NCBI GenBank assembly: GCA_938075305.1
Contig: CALJGV010000030.1
Location: forward strand, 1 to 32,502
Direction: 5' to 3'
DNA from: an uncultured bacterium
GTDB lineage: Bacteria > Planctomycetota > UBA1135 > GCA-002686595
Length of the DNA stretch: 32,502 bases
The stretch's first letter is position 1, and each line of letters begins with the position of its first letter. The notes under the pieces were generated by a model. That model saw nothing but the letters and a program-made list of their open reading frames with translations, made no database searches and was not told the origin of the DNA. Both the position numbers and the translations under genes were made by a program. Below are positions 23,190-32,502 of the stretch, piece by piece.

Positions 23190-23786
23190 ATGGCTACCTG
23201 GTCCAGTGAGTCCGTCCCCCGAGCGCTCCTCCCCGTCCTCATCCACGAGATGAACAACGGGACGCAGCTCCTGGTGGGCTTTCGCTCCCTCCTCGACATC
23301 CCCGGTGGGGAGGCCCTCTTCGCCCAGAAGGCGGGGGAGCTGGCCGACGGCTCTCAGAAGCTGGAGGACCTCGGCTTCGCCCTCGCTGTCCTCTCCACCT
23401 CGAGCGGCGCGAACATGCTCATGGCGCGCCGGGAGCGACGTGGCATCCAGATCCTCTGGGACCTCGCCTCACGGACCCTCGAGCGGTCCGGAGAGCACGG
23501 CGTCCGCACCCAGGGCTCGCCCCCCGAGCTCATGCCCTCCGCGCTCACCGGGTGGGAGGTACCGTGGGCGTCCGCGGCGCTGCTCCTGCTCGCCTCGGAC
23601 GCGATGGGGATCGAGGCGTGGCGATGGCGTTGGATCGGGGCCAGCCTCGTGGGGCGCGCAGGCGGGCCGGTGCAGCTCGACGAGGCGGCCCTCGCATCGA
23701 TCCAGGAGCGTGTGCCCGGTAGCCGAATTCACATCGACGGCGAGTCCCTCACGTGGGAACTCGCCGCCGAGTGGGTCGAGGCCTGA
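23190..23786 (+). CDS. Degenerate histidine-kinase / ChpT-like phosphotransfer protein
   Basis: 198 residues from ATG 23190. The first helix contains VLIHEMNNGTQLLVGFRSLL (~16-35), with His19 followed by E-x-N-N as in the H-box of HisKA domains (HELNNPL). A second helix follows at ~47-70. After ~84 the sequence resembles a reduced ATPase-like fold (SAALLLLASDAMG, PVQLDEAALASI) but has no N, G1 or G2 boxes for ATP. The architecture, a DHp helix pair plus a shrunken catalytic-like domain in ~200 residues, is that of histidine phosphotransferases such as ChpT. No receiver or kinase lies beside it; the only kinase in the window is at 955-3930. Function is inferred from the H-box only. It may start as a leaderless message. 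Confidence 0.65.
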   Translation: MATWSSESVPRALLPVLIHEMNNGTQLLVGFRSLLDIPGGEALFAQKAGELADGSQKLEDLGFALAVLSTSSGANMLMARRERRGIQILWDLASRTLERSGEHGVRTQGSPPELMPSALTGWEVPWASAALLLLASDAMGIEAWRWRWIGASLVGRAGGPVQLDEAALASIQERVPGSRIHIDGESLTWELAAEWVEA

Positions 23787-23817
23787 GCCTCGCTGAGCGA
23801 GAGCGTCGCCCGGTGCG

Positions 23818-24531
23818 CTAGCGGACCCTGCCGGCGTCCTCCTGGGCCTTGCGGCGACGGTTCTCCTCGTCCGCCTGCTCGCGCAGGCGCTTTTCGCGGG
23901 CGCGGCTCTCCTCCTGCTGTTGGCGGAGCGCCTCCCGGTCCGCTTGCTGCATGTGAGCGTCGTGATTGGCGCCCCAGGGGTCCACAATCTTCCCCGCAGC
24001 CTCGGCGTTGAGGAGGATGTGGCTCTTGCGTGAGAGGTTGTCGAGGATCGTCGCGCTGGCGCTCCCGCGCATGGTCTTCGAAGCCCAGTCCGCCGTCGCG
24101 AGCGAGGTCAGCATCAGCAGGAGCACACAGTGCACCACGAGCCCCGTGACGGCCCCTGCCATGCCGCCGCCCAATCGGTCCATGGGGCCCAGTTGGACGG
24201 CCTCCAAGGCGCGCTTGCCGATCATCCCGATCACGGCCATGACCAACAGGGAGCCGAGGAAGACAAGGAACCAGACGATCCCCTCGCAGGCGCGGATCGA
24301 CAGGTTGAGGACCGCCTGGAACTTCGGCGCCACCTCCGGGGAGAGGGTCCTCGCGATGTAGACGGCGAGGAGCATTCCCAGGAGCCGCGTGACCTGCCAG
24401 ACCAGCCCGTGCTTGATGCCGAGCACCAGAAACAGCGCGACGATGCCGAGCCCAACCCAGTCGATCCAGGGCGTCACGTCGAGCGCCCCGCCTCCCGAAC
24501 CCGCCGCCTCTTGAAGGATTGCTATTGCCAT
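23818..24531 (-). CDS. CvpA-family membrane protein
   Basis: 237 residues from ATG 24531 (AGAGG 5 bases upstream on the minus strand). After a short N-terminus with DVTPWIDWVGLGIVALFLVLG, four hydrophobic helices follow at ~23-40, ~45-62, ~85-108 and ~120-148. The family patterns G-x-x-x-G-L-V-W-Q, LGPMDRLGGGMAGAVTGLVV and a C-terminal polar region are present. A Gln/Glu/Arg-rich tail (~195-235) probably forms a charged helix. CvpA was named for colicin V production, but family members act more generally in envelope homeostasis; no colicin genes are near. It is convergent with the DHp-like gene (31-base gap) and divergent from the gene at 24684. Confidence 0.85.
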   Translation of the reverse strand: MAIAILQEAAGSGGGALDVTPWIDWVGLGIVALFLVLGIKHGLVWQVTRLLGMLLAVYIARTLSPEVAPKFQAVLNLSIRACEGIVWFLVFLGSLLVMAVIGMIGKRALEAVQLGPMDRLGGGMAGAVTGLVVHCVLLLMLTSLATADWASKTMRGSASATILDNLSRKSHILLNAEAAGKIVDPWGANHDAHMQQADREALRQQQEESRAREKRLREQADEENRRRKAQEDAGRVR

Positions 24532-24670
24532 AATTGCCTCTGATCGCAGATCGGCTGGCCCCCGCGCCTTCTGGCCCCTTCTTGATGGGAAATCCCAGAG
24601 ATCAGCGCCTGCCTCCGTGCCCCGGGCAGGATCTAGGGGGCGCCTAACGGCCAAGAGGGCCCCTCCTTGC

Positions 24671-24676
24671 TAGGGT
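24671..24676 (+). promoter_or_regulatory. -10-like box placed for a leaderless transcript
   Basis: TAGGGT ends 7 bases before ATG 24684, with no Shine-Dalgarno between. It has the same geometry as TAGGCT before ATG 23190. No -35 was recognised. Confidence 0.4.
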
Positions 24677-24683
24677 CGCCGCT

Positions 24684-26447
24684 ATGACCCTCGCCCCTTC
24701 GACCATCGAGCGCTGCCTGGAGGTCCTTGGCAGCCTCGTCCGTGGCCTCCCCGAGCTAAACGCAGAGTTCGAGGGGAGCATCGAGACCTTCTTCCAGGGC
24801 TCACGCCCCGGCGCCTCAGGTGACCTTCGCACGACCCTCCTGGCGGGCCGGAGGCACCTGGAGTGGTTCCTCCTCGAGCACCACAGCGCGAGCCTGAGGG
24901 GGAGCGTGGCCGAGAAGCTGGCTGCTGCCTACCGAGAGGCCGTCGCCGCGAGCCTGACCGACGAGGACGACCGCGAGGCACGGGAGGAAGACCTCAGCCT
25001 CGCCCTGGAGTCGCTCCTTCGCTCGCACACCGGGATCTTCGAGGCAGAGACGACCGATACGGAGGAGGCGATCTGGGCGCGGGACCTCGGGGGCTTCGGC
25101 ACCTACGCCCTGATGACCACCGGGCTCGAGGGCCGCCTGCGACACGGGGACCTGCTGGTGGGGAGGCTCTATCCCGCAGGGGATGGGGGCAACGTGGCCT
25201 CGCCAACGATCGCCATCGTCCGCAGCGAGGAGATCCGCAGCGCCCTCACCGCCGACCTCGGCCGGGCCCGCGAGGAGAGCTCGGTCAACGTCCTGCGAAT
25301 CGGACAGCGGGACCTCGAGGCCATGTTCTTCGCCGAGACCGAGCCGCAACCGGAGGCGGAGAACCCGGAGCCCCTCGAGCCCGAGGTCGCCGCGGTCGAC
25401 CCCGAGGAGGCCGCCCTCGCGACCCTGCACGGCGCGGGCTTCGACGAACCCATGGCCCAGGAGGCCCTGAGGGTGCTCTCCGGCACTCCCCGGGACCCGG
25501 CGCGCCTGGTTCACGGGCTGGAGGATCCGATTGCCGACGTCCTGGAGACCCTCGCCTTCGAGACGGACGTGGACCTCGCTCGAGCACGCACCGCGCTGAT
25601 CAACGCGTGGGACCTGGTCAGCGCCGGGGCCGCTCCGTCCGCGCCTACGCCGAGCGCCAACGGGGAATCAGGAGCCGTGGACCCAGAGGAGGCCGTGGAG
25701 GCCTTCGCCCGCGGCCGAGCCCGCGGAGAAGACGCCGCGTCCCTGCTCCAGAAGCTGGAGGCGGACCTCGGGATCACCGGCGATGGCCCCGTGGAGGAGG
25801 GTACCGACGCGCCCGCCCCGGACTTCCCGGGCGTGGTCGGCGCCATGGTCGATGAGATGCGCTGGGAGATGAGCGCCACCCGGGAGGGCTTCGATGTGGA
25901 GACCCTCACGCCCCTGAAGCACCTGGCGGCCTTCGCACGGCCCATCGGCGTCTTCGAGGAGCTGAAGGGCCGGGACCTCTTTCAATTCACCACCTTCTGG
26001 CTCCAGGAGACCCGCGCCCTCGCCAGTGACGATGAGGCCGTGGCCCTGGTGGCAGCCCTGCGGGAGTTCTGCGAGTGGGCGCTGGACGCCCATGAGGTCG
26101 ACCTCGGCTCCGAGTTTCTGGACGCCCTGGAGGGCCTCGCGACCTCGCTGCCCCGCATGAGGCGCGCCAACAATGCGCTCGAGCCGGGGCAAGCGGAGAC
26201 CTCGGACGGCGAGGGGCAGGGCTACGAGATCCTCTCGGTCGACGCCCACCAGCCCGCCTCCTTCGAAGACTCCGGGGACCGCCTGGCCCCGCGCGCCGGG
26301 GGCGACCCGATGACCGTGATCCTCCCGGAGGCCTTGCGCGAGCTGATTGCCCCCGGAGACTACCTCCGGGCCACGATCACCCTGGAGGGTCACGCGAGGG
26401 TCTTCTGCTGCTATCCGCCCGAGGCACGCTCCCTGATGGGGGGCTGA
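24684..26447 (+). CDS. Large acidic protein of unknown function
   Basis: 587 residues from ATG 24684; no signal peptide, no membrane helix, probably cytoplasmic. N-terminal part (~1-215): helical, with SIETFFQGSRPGASGDLRTT and HLEWFLLEHHSASLRG, then a beta-containing stretch GRLRHGDLLVGRLYPAGDGG. An acidic Pro/Glu linker (~225-245) follows, then a helical module (~246-315, EEAALATLHGAGFDEPMAQE) and a second acidic linker (~317-385) interrupted by AVEAFARGRARGEDAASLL. A third helical region comes next (~385-500). The C-terminal small beta domain (~515-587) contains PEALRELIAPGDYLRATITL. The multi-module layout with low-complexity acidic linkers suggests a scaffold or regulatory protein. I do not recognise the family. 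It is divergent from cvpA (152-base gap) and convergent with the lipoprotein at 26472. Confidence 0.75.
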   Translation: MTLAPSTIERCLEVLGSLVRGLPELNAEFEGSIETFFQGSRPGASGDLRTTLLAGRRHLEWFLLEHHSASLRGSVAEKLAAAYREAVAASLTDEDDREAREEDLSLALESLLRSHTGIFEAETTDTEEAIWARDLGGFGTYALMTTGLEGRLRHGDLLVGRLYPAGDGGNVASPTIAIVRSEEIRSALTADLGRAREESSVNVLRIGQRDLEAMFFAETEPQPEAENPEPLEPEVAAVDPEEAALATLHGAGFDEPMAQEALRVLSGTPRDPARLVHGLEDPIADVLETLAFETDVDLARARTALINAWDLVSAGAAPSAPTPSANGESGAVDPEEAVEAFARGRARGEDAASLLQKLEADLGITGDGPVEEGTDAPAPDFPGVVGAMVDEMRWEMSATREGFDVETLTPLKHLAAFARPIGVFEELKGRDLFQFTTFWLQETRALASDDEAVALVAALREFCEWALDAHEVDLGSEFLDALEGLATSLPRMRRANNALEPGQAETSDGEGQGYEILSVDAHQPASFEDSGDRLAPRAGGDPMTVILPEALRELIAPGDYLRATITLEGHARVFCCYPPEARSLMGG

Positions 26448-26471
26448 CCCCACGGGGAGCGAGCACGGGCC

Positions 26472-27119
26472 TCACCGGCCGGCGGTGCGTACCGGCACGA
26501 GGATCTCGCAGATGAGCTCGCTCGCGGGCGTCTCCGGGCCCGGGAAGACGTGGTAGATCTCCTGAATGGGCCCGTTCATGGTCCAGCCCTTGGAGCCCAT
26601 GTACTGGAAGAGGAGCGGATAGGCCCTGGAGGCGCCGGGGTAGGGGCCCGAGACGCACGCGTGGACCACCGTCTGGGCGGGGAGGGAGTCCACGCCGAGG
26701 GGCGCCTGCACGGCTTGGATCTGCTCGATCTCGATGCCCACCCGGGCCCGAAGCTCCGATACCGGCTTGCCGCCACCGGGGTCGTCGTAGAACAGACAGA
26801 AGGGCGACGAGTTGGGGACGAGCCGCAGCCCCTGCTGGCCGGCCTCGCTCAGGAGGACGCGAATGGCGCTCCCGGTGTTGCGATAATCCCCGAGGACCTC
26901 CATGTACACGTAGGCGGCTCCGCGGGTGTTGAGCCAGTTGGCGTGGAAGGCCTCGGCCCGAAATGGGGGGTGGGACACCTCGACCGGCGGGGCCCAGCCC
27001 TCCACGAGAGGCCGGGTGCTGACGCTCGCCTTGGCCCCGCCCGGTGAACAGGCCGTGACCGTGAGGAGCAGGAGACCGAGGCCCGGAAGCAGGCCGTGCG
27101 GGGGAAAGTGTCGCGCCAT
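26472..27119 (-). CDS. Lipoprotein with GyrI-like effector-binding domain
   Basis: 215 residues from ATG 27119. The signal LPGLGLLLLTVTAC gives a lipobox with Cys24, so the protein is exported and lipidated. The mature part (~35-212) follows the GyrI-like/AraC-effector-binding pattern: AAYVYMEVLGDYRNTGSAI (an opening strand, then a GDY...I helix), NSSPFCLFYDD, a GIEIEQIQ strand, AQTVVHACVSGPYPGASRAY and EIYHVFPGPETPASELICEI. This fold normally binds small hydrophobic or cationic ligands in transcription factors, or acts alone. An exported, lipid-anchored version would bind a ligand in the envelope. No operon partner is obvious, since the next minus-strand gene upstream begins 363 bases away. 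GyrI-like or SOUL-type is my best reading. Confidence 0.8.
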   Translation of the reverse strand: MARHFPPHGLLPGLGLLLLTVTACSPGGAKASVSTRPLVEGWAPPVEVSHPPFRAEAFHANWLNTRGAAYVYMEVLGDYRNTGSAIRVLLSEAGQQGLRLVPNSSPFCLFYDDPGGGKPVSELRARVGIEIEQIQAVQAPLGVDSLPAQTVVHACVSGPYPGASRAYPLLFQYMGSKGWTMNGPIQEIYHVFPGPETPASELICEILVPVRTAGR

Positions 27120-27482
27120 GATGAGTGGGTCCTGTGAAGGAAGGGTCGTCCCCTGTGCCATCGGATCCGAGCCGTCAGAACTGGCCCGCAAACCAGGGGC
27201 GCTGGCCAGGAGCACGTGAAGCTGGGCGGGGCGGACCTGGGGCCCCGTCACGCGGTCGCCGCGGCCCATGATCCACCCGCCGCGACAGGCTGGACCGCGG
27301 TAGGGAAGATGCCTCGGCGGCCCCTCCAGGGCACCTTTGGCTTCGGATAATGTATGTTATGTACCACGCGATAGCCCGCAGGAAGGTGGTACGGGACTGT
27401 CGACTTCAGAGTTGCCTCCGCCTGGCCCGTGAGCCCACGAAGCGCTCACCGCCGGCCCTGGACCGCGCCCGGCCCGTCGCCT
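27120..27482. other. 363-base gap with an A/T-rich island
   Basis: No gene was found. The notable feature is 27345-27363, GATAATGTATGTTATGTA-C, a very A/T-rich patch in a ~70 % GC region. It contains ATGTA twice and the imperfect inverted ends ATAA...TTAT. It could be a promoter or operator for the lipoprotein gene to the left (minus strand), about 225 bases away, but no -35/-10 pair is convincing. The rest is GC-rich without motif. Confidence 0.4.
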
Positions 27483-27743
27483 TCAGTTCGGTGAGCCGCC
27501 GAAGTCCGGCCCGGGAGACCCGGTCCCCGTCGGGCCGCCAGGGCCCGCCGGTCCGGGGCCGCCCTCCCTGGGCAGCTGGCTGTCCAGGAGTCGCCGGAAG
27601 TCGAACGCGGAGTCACCGAGGTGTGACGCCAGCCAGATGAAGTAGCAGTCGACCGGATCCACCGCATCCTCCACTGGGAACGCCGCCTTGCAGGTCAGAT
27701 CGCAGGGTCGCTGCTTGTCGATGAAACAGTTCTTGGAAGCCAC
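27483..27743 (-). CDS. Small four-cysteine protein with Gly/Pro-rich tail
   Basis: 86 residues from GTG 27743, with AAGGGG a few bases upstream. The open frame extends further but turns into Arg/Gly-rich shadow sequence. The N-terminal ~58 residues look like a compact domain with Cys6, Cys14, Cys18 and Cys33: KNCFIDKQRPCDLTCKAAF, then DCYFIWLASHLGDSAFDFRR. Spacing C-x7-C-x3-C-x14-C could bind a metal or an iron-sulfur cluster. The last ~28 residues are GPGPAGPGGPTGTGSPGPDF-like, a disordered collagen-like tail. There is no signal peptide or membrane helix. I do not recognise the family. It lies downstream of, and on the same strand as, the histidine-phosphatase gene (137-base gap) and may be cotranscribed. 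Confidence 0.6.
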   Translation of the reverse strand: MASKNCFIDKQRPCDLTCKAAFPVEDAVDPVDCYFIWLASHLGDSAFDFRRLLDSQLPREGGPGPAGPGGPTGTGSPGPDFGGSPN

Positions 27744-27880
27744 GTGCCCCTTATAACCCCGTGGCCCCTGGGAGCCGTAGCCCTCGAACCCCGCTTCCTC
27801 GACCTTGGCTCCGACGCCGGGAGATCTGCCCCGATCCAGGCCACAGGTCGGGTCACGACCCTCACCCGCGGAAACTCGCC

Positions 27881-28513
27881 CTAGGCGCCCAGGCGAACCA
27901 GCCGAGGAGCCCTCTGGGCCCCGAGCCCCGCCGAGGGCCAGGCCAGCTCGCAGAGCCCACCCGGCGGGAGTCCGACGCGCGCCGCGGCCGCCATGGGCAG
28001 CCCGAGGCACGCAGTGAGCGCGCTCCGAACCACCCAGAGATGCGCCACGACGGCGACCGTGCCGCCCGAGTAACGGTCCGCCAGCCCGTCGAAGACCGGG
28101 CGAGTGCGGGCCGCAAGGTCCTGGGGAGCCTCGCCGCCAGGGGCCTGCATGGCACCCCTGGAGGCTCGCCATCGCTCCATGGCCGCCGGCTCCTCGCGGG
28201 CCAGGTCCTCGATCCGACGGCCCGCCCAGAGCCCCCGATCCAGCTCGGTGAGCCGAGGATCATCCTGACGCTCGAGCTCCGGTCGGCCGGCTCGGAGGAG
28301 GGCCGCAGCCGCCTCCGCGCGCTGGAGCCCGGAGCTGACCACGGCGTCGAGTCGCTCCGACGCGAGCGCCTCCGCTACCAGGCGCGACTGCAGGAGCCCG
28401 CGCTCTGAGAGCGGGACATCGAGCCGGCCGTAGATGGTCCCGCGCCAGCGCTCCTCGACCTCGCCGTGCCGGATCAGAAGGAGTCGGAGGGGTTCTTTGG
28501 AGGGGACACTCAT
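27881..28513 (-). CDS. Histidine phosphatase (phosphoglycerate-mutase-like) family protein
   Basis: 210 residues from ATG 28513. RHGE near residue 15 (LLLIRHGEVE) provides the phospho-acceptor His. GRLDVPLSERGLLQSRLVAE, VVSSGLQRAEAAAALL, LTELDRGLWAGR (catalytic acid region) and VVAHLWVVRSAL (second His) complete the family pattern. Members act as alpha-ribazole phosphatase (CobC), broad phosphatases or phosphoglycerate mutases; the second motif reads AHLWV rather than the usual SHGG/AHGGV, so catalysis may differ. The substrate is unknown. It is divergent from the sdh operon with 264 bases between starts. No Shine-Dalgarno was seen. Confidence 0.88.
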   Translation of the reverse strand: MSVPSKEPLRLLLIRHGEVEERWRGTIYGRLDVPLSERGLLQSRLVAEALASERLDAVVSSGLQRAEAAAALLRAGRPELERQDDPRLTELDRGLWAGRRIEDLAREEPAAMERWRASRGAMQAPGGEAPQDLAARTRPVFDGLADRYSGGTVAVVAHLWVVRSALTACLGLPMAAAARVGLPPGGLCELAWPSAGLGAQRAPRLVRLGA

Positions 28514-28597
28514 GGCGCGACGAAGAGCCTCGTGCAAACCGCCGCAGACCCCGCAGGATTCAGATCCCAAGGAATGCTAGCGGCCCACCTCGACCGA

Positions 28598-28603
28598 TAG
28601 AAT
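28598..28603 (+). promoter_or_regulatory. Candidate -10 element for the sdh operon
   Basis: TAGAAT matches the -10 consensus at five of six positions, within the 264-base divergent region before sdhC. No convincing -35 is at the proper spacing. A TAGCAT on the minus strand (28575-28580) could serve the divergent phosphatase gene, so the two units may share this control region. Confidence 0.35.
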
Positions 28604-28777
28604 CCCCGGACGGAATCCAGTGCGGGCGTCCCTCCTCCGCACCGGCGGCACCGGCCCATGCGACCCTGGACCGCGCCCGAACCTCGGCCGCTCCCCCACC
28701 GGCCAGGTCCCCCACCGACCCCACGACCCACCCAACGGTCCACCCACGGCACGAGCGCCTCGCTCCAAGCAGCCTCC

Positions 28778-29422
28778 ATGAACTCGTTCATCCGCTTCCT
28801 GAACTCCTCCATCGGGCGCAAGTACGTGATGGCCGTGACCGGCCTCTCGCTGACGCTGTTCCTGCTGGTGCACATGGCCGGCAACCTCACCCTCTATGCG
28901 GGGAATGAGGCCTTCAACGAGTACGCGGACCTCCTCGAGAGCAACCCCCTGCTCCCCCTCGCCGAGGCGGGCCTGCTGGTGCTCTTCGTCGTCCACATCC
29001 TGTTCGCGGTCCTGCTGACCGGCCGAAACAAGACCTCCCGCTCCGACAAGTACCGGTCGAACCTGGGCATGGGGTCCAAGACCGTGGCCTCGACCACCAT
29101 GTGGATCACCGGCCCGGTGCTCCTGGTCTTCCTCGTCATTCACATCTGGGACTTCAGGATCTCCAAGGAGCTCCTCGAGGAGTACGACCTCGCCCAGATG
29201 GTCGTCGATCGCCTGCGACACCCGCTCGGATTCGTGATCTACACCGCGTCGATCGCCATGGTCGGCCTGCACATGTGGCACGCCTTCCAGAGCGCCTTCC
29301 AGACCCTGGGTGTGGCACATCCGCGCTATCGCGCTCTCATTCAGAACACAGGCCGACTGATCACCGCCTTGCTTGTCGCTGGTTTTGGCGGCATTCCGTT
29401 CTATCTGTTCTTCACGGGCTGA
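28778..29422 (+). CDS. sdhC: Succinate dehydrogenase cytochrome b subunit
   Basis: 214 residues from ATG 28778; the family start NSFIRFLNSSIGRKYVMAVTG is intact. Five hydrophobic helices (~15-38, ~62-82, ~105-125, ~148-168, ~187-210) and histidines H32, H73, H122 and H165/H168 fit the single-polypeptide di-heme b558 type (B-type, as in Bacteroidota, deltaproteobacteria and Planctomycetota). There is no separate SdhD gene. It anchors SdhA/SdhB and passes electrons to quinone, often menaquinone in this type. It is the first gene of sdhCAB. The sequence before the ATG is GCAGCCTCC, without Shine-Dalgarno. An upstream in-frame ATG (28658) would add 40 Pro-rich residues and is rejected. Confidence 0.96.
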   Translation: MNSFIRFLNSSIGRKYVMAVTGLSLTLFLLVHMAGNLTLYAGNEAFNEYADLLESNPLLPLAEAGLLVLFVVHILFAVLLTGRNKTSRSDKYRSNLGMGSKTVASTTMWITGPVLLVFLVIHIWDFRISKELLEEYDLAQMVVDRLRHPLGFVIYTASIAMVGLHMWHAFQSAFQTLGVAHPRYRALIQNTGRLITALLVAGFGGIPFYLFFTG

Positions 29423-29470
29423 ACCGACCCGGACGCTTCCCGCTCGACCGGGCCCCTCCACGCACGAACC

Positions 29471-31414
<1,944 letters not shown>

Positions 31415-31433
31415 TCCCGAGGAGACCAGTCAG

Positions 31434-32207
<774 letters not shown>

Positions 32208-32276
32208 CGGGCCAAGACCCTCGTGCAGGGGCAGTGAACCTGCCTCGTCGGGACCCATGAGGGCCCCAGCTAGCTC

Positions 32277-32321
32277 ATTCAGGGCAGCAGCCGCCCGCGG
32301 CGCTGCCCTGAATTCAATTTT
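32277..32321 (+). terminator. Intrinsic terminator of the sdhCAB operon
   Basis: A perfect 12-bp stem (ATTCAGGGCAGC at 32277-32288 with GCTGCCCTGAAT at 32302-32313) and a GC-rich 13-base loop are followed by TCAATTTT. It lies 70 bases after the sdhB stop. It is the clearest intrinsic terminator in the window. Confidence 0.85.
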
Positions 32322-32440
32322 GGGTCCCAGGGCAACCTGTGCTTGAGCGGCTCGACTGGCCGCTCCGTGGGGTTGGGCATCCTCCTGGCCGACTCCCCTC
32401 GAACGATTCCCTGGGGGGGGCCGCTGGGAAGACCGCGAAC

Positions 32441-32472
32441 AGGCCCGCTGCCAAGCATCGGGCGGCGGGCCT
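32441..32472. other. Hairpin near the right edge
   Basis: AGGCCCGCTGCC (32441-32452) pairs with GGCGGCGGGCCT (32461-32472), 12 positions with one T-G pair and an 8-base loop. A smaller 7-bp hairpin (GAGCGGC/GCCGCTC) lies at about 32346-32366. Neither has a T-tract. No gene was recognised in 32322-32502; the hairpins may belong to a unit beyond the edge. Confidence 0.4.
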
Positions 32473-32502
32473 GCGCCATACGCGGCAGTCACCTGCGCGG
32501 CG

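Noticed and set aside
27350..27640. A plus-strand frame of 96 codons starting in the A/T-rich island
   Set aside because: It is Arg/Pro-rich after a short start and overlaps the better-supported four-cysteine protein on the minus strand.

Overview
The window is GC-rich DNA (roughly 70 % by eye) from a bacterium with a Gram-negative style envelope. It carries several lipobox lipoproteins, a b-type succinate dehydrogenase, a complete type II fatty-acid synthesis cluster, a thpR-recA neighbourhood and a eukaryote-like UDPGP-family nucleotidyltransferase. I lean towards Planctomycetota, because of the FabD motif GLSLGEY, the PfkB and UDPGP proteins and the rpmF-plsX-fab gene order. Myxococcota or another deltaproteobacterium-like lineage is not excluded. 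The assignment is from memory of these families, not from a search.

Layout. (1) 1-782 has no intact gene. It holds an open frame cut by the window edge, an antisense fragment resembling the tail of an integrase-type protein, and a tmRNA-like 3' end with encoded CCA; together these look like an integration scar. (2) 955-4814, minus strand: a PhnD-like binding lipoprotein followed 14 bases later by a 991-residue hybrid histidine kinase, with no transporter permease or ATPase. (3) 5047-8118: a one-helix envelope protein, then, divergently, a HEAT-like lipoprotein overlapping a flippase-type membrane protein. (4) 8240-11330: a PfkB sugar kinase, the RNA cyclic phosphodiesterase ThpR, and RecA with a candidate SOS operator. 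(5) 11664-22921: alaS, then rpmF-plsX-fabH-fabD-fabG-acpP-fabF, running into a UDP-sugar pyrophosphorylase and a D-Ala-D-Ala ligase; this region supplies membrane lipid and cell-wall precursors. (6) 22976-26447: tRNA-Leu(CAA), a degenerate histidine-kinase or phosphotransferase-like protein, CvpA, and a large unknown protein. (7) 26472-28513, minus strand: a GyrI-like lipoprotein, a small four-cysteine protein and a histidine-phosphatase family protein. (8) 28778-32207: sdhCAB, closed by a strong intrinsic terminator at 32277-32321.

Translation signals are uneven. Several genes inside operons (fabD, sdhB), and also recA and cvpA, have Shine-Dalgarno sequences. Many genes that appear to open a transcription unit (rpmF, plsX, fabH, fabF, sdhC, sdhA, phnD-like) have none and a C-rich stretch before the ATG. 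Two genes (23190 and 24684) have a TAGGNT -10-like box placed so that transcription would begin at the ATG.

Most of the window is ordinary housekeeping and I do not see a clearly new defence or metabolic system. The best leads are the PhnD-lipoprotein/hybrid-kinase pair with a cysteine cluster in the sensor region, the orphan DHp-like protein, the HEAT-lipoprotein/flippase pair, the small four-cysteine protein, and the integration scar at the left edge.
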